From assembly GCA_946535435.1 (NCBI GenBank), contig CAMNDM010000004.1:76618-140617 (forward strand): a stretch of DNA of 64,000 nucleotides, written 5' to 3'. The stretch comes from Physcocola sp002396385 (GTDB lineage: Bacteria > Bacteroidota > Bacteroidia > Bacteroidales > Paludibacteraceae). The position numbers and the translations under genes were made by a program. A model generated the notes under the pieces. The model saw only the letters and a program-made list of their open reading frames with translations. It made no database searches and was not told where the DNA came from. Shown here piece after piece: positions 28,191 through 37,082 of this stretch. Each line of letters opens with the position of its first letter. Position 1 is the first letter of the stretch.

Positions 28191-29108
28191 TTACTGTTTT
28201 TTCCATTTGCCTTTGTCTATGCCGTACGAAAGTATGATTTCGTGCGTGCTCGACGACAGCTTCTCGTTTGTTCCTAGACCTAAATCGTAGGAATAGCCGA
28301 ACCTGAACTTCTTCCATTCAACACCTAGGGTGATGACCAACATCGACGGATTGAATCCTTCGTTCAAGTCTGGTCGAAGGGTTAGCCCTCCCCATACAAA
28401 TCGGTCGTAGAATGCAAGCGACCCGATTTCCATCACATTGGTCTTGTTGCGGTGCATATACGACAAGGTTGGTGCCAATTCCCATTTCTTGTTGACGGGT
28501 ATGAGCGATGTCCCGTACAGATAGTAGTGGCGCTCTGGGTCTAATGAGTTGGACTCGTTCTTGGTCAGGTGGGTGACCGACGCTCCTACGGTCCAATAGG
28601 GGTTCGTCAACTCTGCTCCAAAGTCGAAGTCGGGCGATACCTTCGTCTCCTTGTCTGCCGACAGGGTCTCTTCGCCAAACTCGCTTGCGTCGTCAACGGT
28701 GTTTTGGTAGGGGTCGATGTAGCCGATGTTGACTCCGGCTCCTAATCCTAGCGAAAGCACGTACTTGTCGGTCAGGTCTAACTGGTAGGCATATACCAGT
28801 TTCATGTTGGTGGTGCTGTGTGCTACTCCCATTTTATCGTAAGAGCAGGTGAAACCCATTCCTGACTTTATTTTGTCGATGTAGTTCGTCACGTTCAGCA
28901 CTCCGGTGCGTGGACTGTTGTCTATGCCGGCCCATTGTATGCGGCCGTGAAGGAAGATGTCTATGTCTTCGGTGTTGCCGGTTGCTGCCGGATTCTTGTT
29001 CACACGCGAGAAGATTTCTTGCGAGAGCATCAGGTCTTGCTGGGCACTTGCTGTGCAAATGCCAAGCACCGTAAACAGGCTATATAATATATTCTTTGTC
29101 GTCTTCAT
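28191..29108 (-). CDS. PorP/SprF-like type IX secretion membrane protein (operon B)
   Basis: A 305-residue PorP/SprF-family outer-membrane protein. Signal peptide to SAQ, then QQDLMLSQEIFSRVNKNPAATGN and HGRIQWAG as in the family. It is near-identical over long stretches to the 303-residue protein of operon A (shared NYIDKIKSGMGFTCSYDK; AHSTTNMKLVYAYQ; MHRNKTNV.EIGSLAFYDRF), also at DNA level, so the two operons are duplicates. Last gene of operon B; the stop directly abuts the terminator. Confidence 0.9.
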   Translation of the reverse strand: MKTTKNILYSLFTVLGICTASAQQDLMLSQEIFSRVNKNPAATGNTEDIDIFLHGRIQWAGIDNSPRTGVLNVTNYIDKIKSGMGFTCSYDKMGVAHSTTNMKLVYAYQLDLTDKYVLSLGLGAGVNIGYIDPYQNTVDDASEFGEETLSADKETKVSPDFDFGAELTNPYWTVGASVTHLTKNESNSLDPERHYYLYGTSLIPVNKKWELAPTLSYMHRNKTNVMEIGSLAFYDRFVWGGLTLRPDLNEGFNPSMLVITLGVEWKKFRFGYSYDLGLGTNEKLSSSTHEIILSYGIDKGKWKKQ

Positions 29109-29116
29109 TTTTCGAA

Positions 29117-30376
29117 TTAGTCTAATTTAATGATTTCTACACGTCGGTTCTTCTGGTGCTCCTCTTCGGTTGCCGCATTCTTGATATCGAGTTGCGACTT
29201 ACCAAATCCCTTATACTCCAGACGGTTCTTGTCGACACCCATTTCAACGAGTCGGTCGTAAACAATTTTAGCACGGTTGGTCGACAATTTCTGGTTGTAC
29301 TTTTCTCCACCTCGGATATCGGTGTGACCATTAATAGTGAATTTGCTGTTAGGATCGCTATTGACAAATTCGTAGATATAGTTGAACTCTTTCTCGTAAG
29401 AGTCAATCAGAGTCGTTTTGTCGAAATCGAAGTAGAAGACACAGGTCTTGTAGTCCTTCATTACCACTTTTGGGGTCGAATCAACCACTGTTGTATCTGG
29501 TGCCGGAGTCTCTACAATAACAGGTATTACCTCTGGGCGGTAGATATCCTGGTTCCCGTTTCTGTTAGAGATAAGGAACGGACAACCATCAGCCACAATA
29601 AAGTTCTCGTCGTTGCTATTGCTGTTAAACTCAGCCGGAATCATCACAGGTTTCGACTTGGTTTTGAGGTTCGTCTTGAAAATGTTCATCCCCCCAAGGG
29701 TGTCGCTGGTAGCCGAAGCAAAATAGAAGGCAGAGTCGCCAGCAAGGAATGGAAAATCTTCGTCAGCCGCAGTGTTGACAATGTCACCCAAATTGACAGG
29801 TGCGCTCCACGACTTACCATCGGGCTTACGGTCGGAATACCAAATATCACGGCCACCCTGTCCGCCTTCAAACTCGGTCACATAGTATAGGCGCTTGCCA
29901 TTCTTCGAAATGGCTGGGTTGTACATTCCCGTTATGGTCGGCACTCTGTACGTCCAACGGCGTGCGGCGAACGAGGTTCCTTCTACCTTGGTCCTTCCTC
30001 CGCCTAGACCGTCGATCTTCAATTTTTGCGGATTCCCCCATTGTCTGTTGGTTTGCTCGGCTTGGTAGAGTTCCCCTCCTTTCGAGAAAACAATGGTTTT
30101 CCCGTATTGGGCAAACTGGCCTTCTATGCCCAAACTGCTTAAGTCGGGCATTGGGGTTATCTTCTTTATGTCGAGGCTGTCGTCTAGCTCTGCCAGATAC
30201 ACGGTGTCGTTTCTACTGAATGCCAGCTTGCCGTCTAACAACGACAGTCCGCTTTCTGTCTTGTTCGTGTTTATGCGCGACTGCGCTATGGCGTAGCCTT
30301 CCGAAAACTTGCGTTCTACTGCTTGCGCGCTTGCCGATAATAAGATTGCTGATGCAATGAAAATATATCTCTTCAT
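29117..30376 (-). CDS. OmpA-family protein with PD40-like repeats (operon B)
   Basis: A 419-residue envelope protein with signal peptide (MKRYIFIASAILLSASAQA), a PD40-type propeller segment (NGKRLYYVTEFEGGQGGRDI) and a C-terminal OmpA domain (FDFDKTTLIDSY; INGHTDIRGGEKYNQKLS; KNRRVEIIKLD). It is the paralogue of 21858-23132 and keeps the same position, 8 nt upstream of the PorP gene. Confidence 0.9.
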   Translation of the reverse strand: MKRYIFIASAILLSASAQAVERKFSEGYAIAQSRINTNKTESGLSLLDGKLAFSRNDTVYLAELDDSLDIKKITPMPDLSSLGIEGQFAQYGKTIVFSKGGELYQAEQTNRQWGNPQKLKIDGLGGGRTKVEGTSFAARRWTYRVPTITGMYNPAISKNGKRLYYVTEFEGGQGGRDIWYSDRKPDGKSWSAPVNLGDIVNTAADEDFPFLAGDSAFYFASATSDTLGGMNIFKTNLKTKSKPVMIPAEFNSNSNDENFIVADGCPFLISNRNGNQDIYRPEVIPVIVETPAPDTTVVDSTPKVVMKDYKTCVFYFDFDKTTLIDSYEKEFNYIYEFVNSDPNSKFTINGHTDIRGGEKYNQKLSTNRAKIVYDRLVEMGVDKNRLEYKGFGKSQLDIKNAATEEEHQKNRRVEIIKLD

Positions 30377-30391
30377 AAAATGGGCCTCTCG

Positions 30392-33300
30392 TTATTTTTT
30401 GTATACTTCTATCGATCCTTTCTTCTTCTCGCCGTCTTTCATAAAGAGCGTGTAGATGTAGATTCCAGGGTCGGCTTCTTTACCGCGGTATTTCCCGTCC
30501 CATCCGTTGGCCGAGTGGCATACAAGGTTGCCGTACCGGTCGTAGATGTAGACTTCGTATCCCTCCATAAAGATGTCGTTCTTGCCTTCGCGCGTGTGTG
30601 GCGTGAACAAGGTTGGTATAACCGTGTTGTCGGCTGGTTTTATCACATTCAATGCCAGTGTAACAATACTGTCGCAACCAAATTGGTTGGTCTCTACCTG
30701 GTTAAAGTAGAAAATGCCTTCTGCCTCTTGCTCTGGCAGGTCGAAACCATTGGCTTTATAGCTTTCTCCTACATGAACCGTGCTGACTATCTGGCTGGTT
30801 GAAACCGGATTTACGTACAAATTGAGATGGGTGATTTTTTCACACCACATTGTGTCACTGTACCGGCCTGGCTCGGTCAGCTGGCGGTCGGCAAAGTTGT
30901 AACTGCTGCCCGCACAGATGGTATCGTTAATTTCATCAACGATCATATTCAATTTGGTGATATAGAGGTGAATCAGCGTGTCGCATTCTCCTCCCACTCC
31001 TGGAACTACGTGCAAATGGTGTCCTGGTTCAGTATACTCCACTCCTCCATATTCAAACGCCCCCAAACAAAATTCGCCTTCGAGCATTAGAGATACATTT
31101 TGTTTGTAATGGATATGGTGTACCACTACGCTGTCGCAACCGTTGGCCGCTACCAATTTCTCTTCGGTCTCCAAATCTGGCTCTCCCATAAATTCGGTGC
31201 ATAAAGTGTCGTAAAGTATTGTTACAGACTTTGGCAAAACTGTCAGGTTCAGTGTGGTGGTCACTTCGTTTTCCGTCATGGTGTAGACTCCGCCTTCGGT
31301 CAGTTCTTTCCCGTCGAAAGTGTAGGTCTCGCCCTCACAAATGCTTTCATTTATAACTTTTGACGATGGTCCATCTACTGTCAAATGAAGTATAACAATG
31401 CTGTCGCAACCATTTGCGGCTCCTCCTTTTACGGTGTCAGTGTAAACGCCTGCCTCTGAAATGTCTTGCGAACCAAAATGGTAGCTTTCGCCAGCGGCGA
31501 TAGTCTCATACAATTCCTTCACAGCAGGCGACAAGACTTTTACGACCAGCGTGTCGCCACCACAAGAGCATGAAGGGTAGTAGGTGCCCGATTCGGTTAT
31601 TTTTTTACCGTAGAACATCACACTATCTCCTTGACAGAGATCGACATATAGCGTTTTACTAGGGATCACGTTGAAGACCGTATCGATAAAGACCGGATAC
31701 TTACCCTCTTCCTGGCGCCACAAGTTAGGCGTATGTTCGTTAAGCAAGGCGAATATGGTACCATCGTTGAAGTCCGATTCCGGACGCTCCATTTCTGGCT
31801 GTTGCCCAGTTTTACCAAGTGCGTTGCAATAATAGCTGTGCTCCACCTTCGTATTTGGATAGTCGGGAGCGATGGCGCACAAACCACCTCCATAGTCATT
31901 CTCGGTACTTTCCACATCTCCATATGAATAACAGTTGGTAATGAGGCAGTTTTCCGCACTGCCGACAACGCCGCCAACGCGCGACGAATGTCCGGTAATG
32001 TTGCCATAACTATAGCAGTCGGTTACAATGCCATTGGTACTTACAGCACCCGCAATACCTCCTACACCGAACAAACTCTTGTTTGAACTGATGCTCGTTA
32101 TGTTACCCTCGTTGTGGCATTTTTCTATATAGCTGTCTTTACCGGCATAACCGATGATACCTCCATTGAACTTATTTGAGCAGTAAATGTCTACATAGTT
32201 ATGGCAATCGATAAGTTTCACGGCACCCACGCCAACAATTCCACCCACAGAAAGGGACGTACTAGATATAGAACCTGAAGCGAGAATAACATTCCGAATT
32301 TCAGCTCCGCCTGTTGCTAAGCCAAACAAGCCTGTTCCTTCCTTATCGTTCACAACATAGATATTTTCGATACGGTGGTTATGTCCGTTAAACACACCTC
32401 TGAATCGGGCTTTATCATAGCCAATAGGAGTCCAAGAACCTATGTCCGGGCCGCAAACCCTCGACAAATCGATATCAGCATCCAGCACAGCGTGCGCGTA
32501 CTCGTTTACTGGGATTGAAGGTTCGGTACCATTAATTACAGCGGCAAAATAAAGGAACTCGCCGGCAGTTGTTATGTGGAAAGGACACTCTTCCGTACCA
32601 TCGCCGCACGGTTTCTTAATAGAGGCTTTTATTTCGGTAATTTTTTCCATCTTCGAGCCGGCTGAATAGGAGTACGATACCCATTCTCCTGTTCCATAAA
32701 CGCTGGCTATGAAACCATTCTTTGCCTGAAGCGTGTGTGTGCCTTCGCTTATTTTAATGGCGGCCGTTGAGTAAACGTTGTCAATTGGGCTGAAAGTGGC
32801 AAATCCCGTCTTCCCGTCCAATTTGATGGTCTCTGCGTCTTCTGTCTTGATAACCAGATTCAGATAGTGGTAGCTGACATCTTTATGTGTTATGGTAGTG
32901 AAGGTCACCTCCTCTATCGACTGTTCTATCGGCACTACATATTGGAACGATGGTCCTCCTGCTCGTTGCTTCAAATAAAGCGAACTGGTCATGTATTGGT
33001 AGGTGGCTACGGGCTCTGTGGTCTCCAGCTTGAATGCTCCATCAGACTCGGCTACAATAAAGTCATACGATTCATATGCGTTAATAGTAGCTATCAACTC
33101 TCCGTTTTTGTAAATTTCTGTACCGTCTTTGCAAGCGGTACATTTAATCATATCGTAATTACAGTCTAAGAAAGGACGGATGATGAAGTTCTTTCCCCAT
33201 GATGAAACCGGATAGGCCACATCAAACAGAATGTCTGAGTCGCCTTTTTGATTTTCGTCTGGCACGTTGGAACTATTGTTACCTGTAAAAACGGCAACTT

Positions 33301-33961
33301 TCTTTCCGTTCAGGACACGGACCTGCGAACCCGAAAGTCCTTTTCCCATATCTTCTTTCTTGTTTGCCACTTGGTAGACATCTCCTTTGTTCAATGTTAT
33401 TGTAAAGGGTACGTCAGCAGGCTTTCCATCGGTGGTGGTCAGGGTAGGCGTTATTTGCACTTTGGTGTCGTCTTCAAAGGCGATCACGCTGAATGTGCTG
33501 GGACGGAATGCATATTTTACCGATTCTGTACGGCTCACGTTGCTCTGTACAATGTAGTAAGAGCCGCAGGCCTCTGTTGGCAGCACCAGCGTGGCATCGC
33601 AACTGGCAATTTGGTAGTTTTCTGCGTAAACTGATATTTCTTTCTTACTGGTAATGTGAAGCGATTTATTGACCACTTCTCCGTATTCAGACATGTTGAA
33701 GTCGTCGAACGGTATTGTTACACTTTCTAGTGAGTTGGCCCCTACTAAAACGGTCTGTTTATATCCTATTTTCTCGTTTTCAAGGGTGACTTCAGTCTCT
33801 TCTTGCGCCGACAAAAAGACCTTTAAATAGTGATCCTTGTCCAAGTTTTTATCTTCATTCTGAATGAACGCCATCCAAAAGTCGGTTCCTGACGTTTTTT
33901 GGCCCTGCACTACCGTTCCGGTTAATAGCAGTAACCATAGTAAAAGGTGTTTTAGTTTCAT
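30392..33961 (-). CDS. Large mosaic surface protein: IgGFc-binding-like, GLUG repeats, T9SS type B domain
   Basis: A 1189-residue exported protein, first gene of operon B. Order: signal peptide (MKLKHLLLWLLLLTGTVVQG); an N-terminal domain of about 400 residues resembling the IgGFc-binding N-terminal family (GTDFWMAFIQN, VYAENYQIASCDATLVLP, YQYMTSSLYLKQRAGGPSFQYVVP); a region of GLUG-type repeats at about 480-710 (GTGLFGLATGGAEIRNV; VGGIVGVGAVKLIDCHN; YGGGL); C-x-G-(D/E)-S modules related to the operon A adhesins (about 740-1090); and a type B sorting domain (EVYIYDRYGNLVCHS; DPGIYIYTLFMKD). Likely exported by T9SS and displayed. Confidence 0.88.
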   Translation of the reverse strand: MKLKHLLLWLLLLTGTVVQGQKTSGTDFWMAFIQNEDKNLDKDHYLKVFLSAQEETEVTLENEKIGYKQTVLVGANSLESVTIPFDDFNMSEYGEVVNKSLHITSKKEISVYAENYQIASCDATLVLPTEACGSYYIVQSNVSRTESVKYAFRPSTFSVIAFEDDTKVQITPTLTTTDGKPADVPFTITLNKGDVYQVANKKEDMGKGLSGSQVRVLNGKKVAVFTGNNSSNVPDENQKGDSDILFDVAYPVSSWGKNFIIRPFLDCNYDMIKCTACKDGTEIYKNGELIATINAYESYDFIVAESDGAFKLETTEPVATYQYMTSSLYLKQRAGGPSFQYVVPIEQSIEEVTFTTITHKDVSYHYLNLVIKTEDAETIKLDGKTGFATFSPIDNVYSTAAIKISEGTHTLQAKNGFIASVYGTGEWVSYSYSAGSKMEKITEIKASIKKPCGDGTEECPFHITTAGEFLYFAAVINGTEPSIPVNEYAHAVLDADIDLSRVCGPDIGSWTPIGYDKARFRGVFNGHNHRIENIYVVNDKEGTGLFGLATGGAEIRNVILASGSISSTSLSVGGIVGVGAVKLIDCHNYVDIYCSNKFNGGIIGYAGKDSYIEKCHNEGNITSISSNKSLFGVGGIAGAVSTNGIVTDCYSYGNITGHSSRVGGVVGSAENCLITNCYSYGDVESTENDYGGGLCAIAPDYPNTKVEHSYYCNALGKTGQQPEMERPESDFNDGTIFALLNEHTPNLWRQEEGKYPVFIDTVFNVIPSKTLYVDLCQGDSVMFYGKKITESGTYYPSCSCGGDTLVVKVLSPAVKELYETIAAGESYHFGSQDISEAGVYTDTVKGGAANGCDSIVILHLTVDGPSSKVINESICEGETYTFDGKELTEGGVYTMTENEVTTTLNLTVLPKSVTILYDTLCTEFMGEPDLETEEKLVAANGCDSVVVHHIHYKQNVSLMLEGEFCLGAFEYGGVEYTEPGHHLHVVPGVGGECDTLIHLYITKLNMIVDEINDTICAGSSYNFADRQLTEPGRYSDTMWCEKITHLNLYVNPVSTSQIVSTVHVGESYKANGFDLPEQEAEGIFYFNQVETNQFGCDSIVTLALNVIKPADNTVIPTLFTPHTREGKNDIFMEGYEVYIYDRYGNLVCHSANGWDGKYRGKEADPGIYIYTLFMKDGEKKKGSIEVYKK

Positions 33962-34268
33962 TATTGTTTTTTGTGTTTTTGGGGGTGGTTGTGGCCGCCT
34001 CCTTTATGCTTTCTGGTGTGTATCCCGAATCTTGTTATCCGCAAACTTTTCCCTGAAGATAGCTTGTATTGCCGATTGGTAAGATTTTGATGCAAATTTA
34101 CGTCTTATTTCTTTGCTTTTTTAATGAGAATTTATGTTGTATAACATGTTCTGTCTGCTTTGGGCGTGGGGTTGTGGTGGTATAGGTGCGCAGTGTGCTT
34201 TTTAAGTATCGGGAAACAAGGTCGGGTGTTCTTTTTATCGCTAACTTTGCGGAAAATTTGTGCCGACA
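33962..34268. other. Divergent intergenic region
   Basis: No gene seen. It holds a possible -7 element for operon B on the minus strand (TAAATTTG, 34100-34093) and one for the TSUP transporter on the plus strand (TAACTTTG, 34242-34249). Neither has a clear -33 TTG. Confidence 0.4.
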
Positions 34269-35003
34269 ATGTCATTCTCCGTCTCTGTTCTCCTTATTCT
34301 GTTTGCGGCCAGTGTGGTCGCCAGTTTCATCCAGCGTGTCAGTGGGTTTGGCTTTGGCATTTTCATAATGACCATTTTACCCTATGTGATGCCTTCTTAT
34401 GGCGAGTCTACCACGCTCTCTGGCCTGTTGGCGCTTACTCAGTCGTTGGTGGTTGTTGTGCAAATGCGTCATTACATTGTTTTGAGAAGGGTTGTGCCTA
34501 TGCTGTTGGCTTTCCTTGTCACGTCTTACTTTGCAGTGGGATATGTGGCTAGGTTCGACACCGTTTTCTTTATGCATGTTTTAGGGGGTGTGCTCATTTT
34601 ACTCAGCATCTATTTCCTGTTTTTCTCATCCCGCATCCATGTCAGCCAGTCTGTTCCCATGCAGATGACAATGGGGGGCGTTAGTGGCGTAATGGGCGGA
34701 TTCTTTGGTATGCAGGGCCCACCGGCTGTGCTTTACTATGTCCAATCGGAACCCGATAAGGCGCATTATGCCGCACAAACCCAGTTGTATTTTTTTTCGG
34801 GTAATGCTTTTATGACGGTGGTCCGCTCTCAAAACGGATTCTTAACTCCTGCTGTCGGCCAGGCTTGGGTGTTTGCAATCTTGGGCGTGGTGGTCGGCAC
34901 CTTTATTGGCACCAAGGTCTTTAACCGCATTTCGGCCGATGTGCTCCGTAAAGTGGTCTATGGCTATATGGCGGTAAGTGGGGTGGTTGCCCTGTTGAAG
35001 TGA
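34269..35003 (+). CDS. TSUP/TauE-SafE family membrane transporter
   Basis: A 244-residue protein with about eight hydrophobic helices. The N-terminal half has SVVASFIQRVSGFGFGIFIM and the C-terminal half the repeat GGVSGVMGGFFGMQGPPAVLYYV; these inverted halves are the TSUP (DUF81) pattern. Members export sulfite, sulfoacetate or other organosulfur/organic anions; the substrate here is unknown. The ATG at 34269 is preferred to a GTG at 34260 because the hydrophobic segment begins there. Stands alone. Confidence 0.82.
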   Translation: MSFSVSVLLILFAASVVASFIQRVSGFGFGIFIMTILPYVMPSYGESTTLSGLLALTQSLVVVVQMRHYIVLRRVVPMLLAFLVTSYFAVGYVARFDTVFFMHVLGGVLILLSIYFLFFSSRIHVSQSVPMQMTMGGVSGVMGGFFGMQGPPAVLYYVQSEPDKAHYAAQTQLYFFSGNAFMTVVRSQNGFLTPAVGQAWVFAILGVVVGTFIGTKVFNRISADVLRKVVYGYMAVSGVVALLK

Positions 35004-35080
35004 TGCTGTACGGTTGAATCTTAAACCTTTTCCGCAGCGACTCCGTTCCCTCGAGCCGAAATGCGCTGTTTGTTATCAAT

Positions 35081-35137
35081 TGCTTACTTTTGACGCATAT
35101 TTGCTCTTTCCCCGGTGGCTTGCTCCCTCTAACTTTG
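35081..35137 (+). promoter_or_regulatory. Promoter with 21-bp-spaced direct repeat (site 4)
   Basis: TGCTTACTTT (35081-35090), TGCTCTTT (35102-35109), 20 nt, TAACTTTG (35130-35137). Same geometry as sites 1-3. The next start codon is the Cys-rich peptide at 35175. Confidence 0.75.
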
Positions 35138-35174
35138 CCTCAACAATAACAAACAAATTAAAAACAAAGAATAT

Positions 35175-35264
35175 ATGAGCTGTGGAAATGGATTGGAGCG
35201 ATACGTAAGGGTTGCTTCTGGTGGTTGTGTCTGTACTAATTGCACTAATAGTGGGACTTGTTAA
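35175..35264 (+). CDS. Cys-rich 29-residue peptide, possible modified-peptide precursor
   Basis: An ATG 38 nt downstream of a well-formed promoter opens a 29-codon frame ending in TAA. The product starts MSCGNGLERYVRVASGG and ends CVCTNCTNSGTC. Five Cys, four of them in the last 12 residues after a Gly-Gly, resemble the leader/core layout of ribosomally made modified peptides, although the leader would be short. The reading frame is too small to be certain. Support is the regulated promoter, the strongly skewed composition and the absence of any other gene behind that promoter before 35397. Two radical SAM/SPASM enzymes lie 3.7 and 11.8 kb downstream. Could also be a small metal-binding peptide, or not translated. 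Confidence 0.5.
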   Translation: MSCGNGLERYVRVASGGCVCTNCTNSGTC

Positions 35265-35396
35265 ACTGGTAGGATATTTAGTGGGTTAATCTCGCTGGTT
35301 TGACGTTTTTTGTGCTCAATAAAACTTTTTTGTCGTATATTTAACTATTATATATGACTGTTTTTTTACTAATCCTAATTTAAACACTGAATAATT

Positions 35397-37079
35397 ATGA
35401 ATCTGAAAAAATTTATCGAAAAATACACCACTGCGCCTATCAAAGAAAAGAAGGTGGCTGAGATTGTGAAGGTCTATGGTGCAGAACTGCCTGAAGAGGT
35501 GCAGCACTTCGTGTCGGCTTGTGGCAATGAGCCGCTTTTTTTGGAAGATGATAAAACAAATGCGGATTTCAGAGTCCTTTCTTTTGATGAAATTGTGGAT
35601 GCGGAGGAAGATATGGATACCGATTTTAAATCGATGAAAATGATTCCGCTCATCGACTGCTACGACAACCAATTTGTTGTTTACAAGTTTGAGGAACAAT
35701 GTTGGGCTATGTATTCTTTCGACGACGATAACTCTTGGGACGAGAATCCGTCGCTCGGCGATTTCCTTTTGAACATCTACGATTTTAAAATAATTTTTGA
35801 AAGAAACTTGGCTAAGGCTGAAAACGGCGATGCTGACGCCATGTATGAGCTCGGTGAGTGTTTCTATTATGGAGAAGGTGTCCGAACCAGTAACAAGAAA
35901 GCGGCGGCTTGGTTTGAAAAAGCGGCCGAGTTGGGTAATATAAAAGCCATGAAAAGAATTGCAAATTGGTATTCTTCTGGCACTGGGGTCCCTAAAAGTG
36001 ACGTGAAAGCGGCTGCCTGGTTTGAAAGAGCGTTTGAAAATGCTGATGCTGAGTCTCAATTTGATTTGGGCTATCGCTTTTATACGGGTGATGGGGTCCC
36101 TAAAAACCTTAGTAAAGCGGCCGAATGGTTTGAAAAGGCGGCTGAAAAAGGACATGCTGTAGGACAACGTAATTTAGGATCTTGTTACTTAGAAGGGTAT
36201 GGCGTTAAACAAGACAAACAGAAGGCTGCTGAATGGTTCAGAAAATCTGCTGAACAAGGGCACGCTGAAGCACAGAACGACTTGGGCTGGTGTTATGATA
36301 AAGGCTGTGGTGTTCCTCAAAGTGATGTGAAAGCTGTCGAATGGTACAGAAAGGCTGCTGAACAAGGCTATGCTAGGGCGCAAAATAACTTAGGTCTTTT
36401 CTATTACAATGGCTGTGGGGTGGAAAAGAATTATGAAATTGCAAAAGAATGGTTTGAAAAGGCGGCTACGCAGGGATATAAAGACAGTCAGTTTTATTTG
36501 GCTATGCTTTATTATGCAGGAGAGGGTGTTGAGCAAGATTATAAGAAAGCTTTGGAATTTTGGCTGTTGTCTGCAAAACAAGGTGATGGAAATGCCATGT
36601 ATAACATTGGTACTCTCTATTTAAAAGGTCAAGGCGTTGAAAAGGATGAGGCTACTGCTGTGGAATGGTTCAAAAAGGCTGCGTCGCAGGGATATGTCAC
36701 GGCTTTTTTTATATTGGGGGAATGTTACGAATATGGTCATAGTGTGCAGGATATGGAACTTGCTGTTTCGTGGTATAGGAAGGCTGCTGATAGTGGCAGC
36801 CAAGATGCCGTTAATGCATTGGCAAGGTTAGGGAAGGCAAAGGTTGCTGAGAAACAGTCTGTGAATGAAACGCCTGCTCAAAATGAAGAAGTGGAAAAAC
36901 TCCCTTCGGTCTGCTTTACGGGGGCTTGCCCTGGCTACACGCGTGCCGAACTCTCTGATTTGGTTGAGGGAAAATATGTGGTAAAAGACAGTGTGACCAA
37001 AGATCTCGACATTCTGGTCTGTGCCGACCCTAACTCTGGAAGCTCTAAACTCCAGAAGGCTGCGAAAAACGGTGTCTGA
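35397..37079 (+). CDS. SUKH - Sel1-repeat - BRCT protein, cut by an in-frame TGA
   Basis: A 560-residue cytoplasmic protein. Residues 1 to about 125 look like a SUKH (SMI1/KNR4) domain (LPEEVQHFVSACGN, IPLIDCYDNQFVVYKF, WDENPSLGDFL), a fold common in toxin-immunity proteins. About 145-480 are some nine Sel1-type repeats (A.YELGECFYYGEGV, AAxWFEKAAExG), which form a helical scaffold. Residues 500-560 are a BRCT domain of DNA-ligase type (VCFTGACPGYTRAEL, DSVTKDLDILV, SSKLQKAAKNGV). The BRCT is stopped by TGA at 37077-37079 one residue before its last strand; the missing end (IMSYDDFLAII) is encoded in the same frame directly after the stop. Confidence 0.8.
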   Translation: MNLKKFIEKYTTAPIKEKKVAEIVKVYGAELPEEVQHFVSACGNEPLFLEDDKTNADFRVLSFDEIVDAEEDMDTDFKSMKMIPLIDCYDNQFVVYKFEEQCWAMYSFDDDNSWDENPSLGDFLLNIYDFKIIFERNLAKAENGDADAMYELGECFYYGEGVRTSNKKAAAWFEKAAELGNIKAMKRIANWYSSGTGVPKSDVKAAAWFERAFENADAESQFDLGYRFYTGDGVPKNLSKAAEWFEKAAEKGHAVGQRNLGSCYLEGYGVKQDKQKAAEWFRKSAEQGHAEAQNDLGWCYDKGCGVPQSDVKAVEWYRKAAEQGYARAQNNLGLFYYNGCGVEKNYEIAKEWFEKAATQGYKDSQFYLAMLYYAGEGVEQDYKKALEFWLLSAKQGDGNAMYNIGTLYLKGQGVEKDEATAVEWFKKAASQGYVTAFFILGECYEYGHSVQDMELAVSWYRKAADSGSQDAVNALARLGKAKVAEKQSVNETPAQNEEVEKLPSVCFTGACPGYTRAELSDLVEGKYVVKDSVTKDLDILVCADPNSGSSKLQKAAKNGV

Positions 37080-37082
37080 ATT

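Noticed and set aside
37077..37079. TGA as selenocysteine codon
   Set aside because: No catalytic Cys/Sec position is expected at this point of a BRCT domain and no SECIS-like hairpin directly follows; mutation, error or read-through are simpler.
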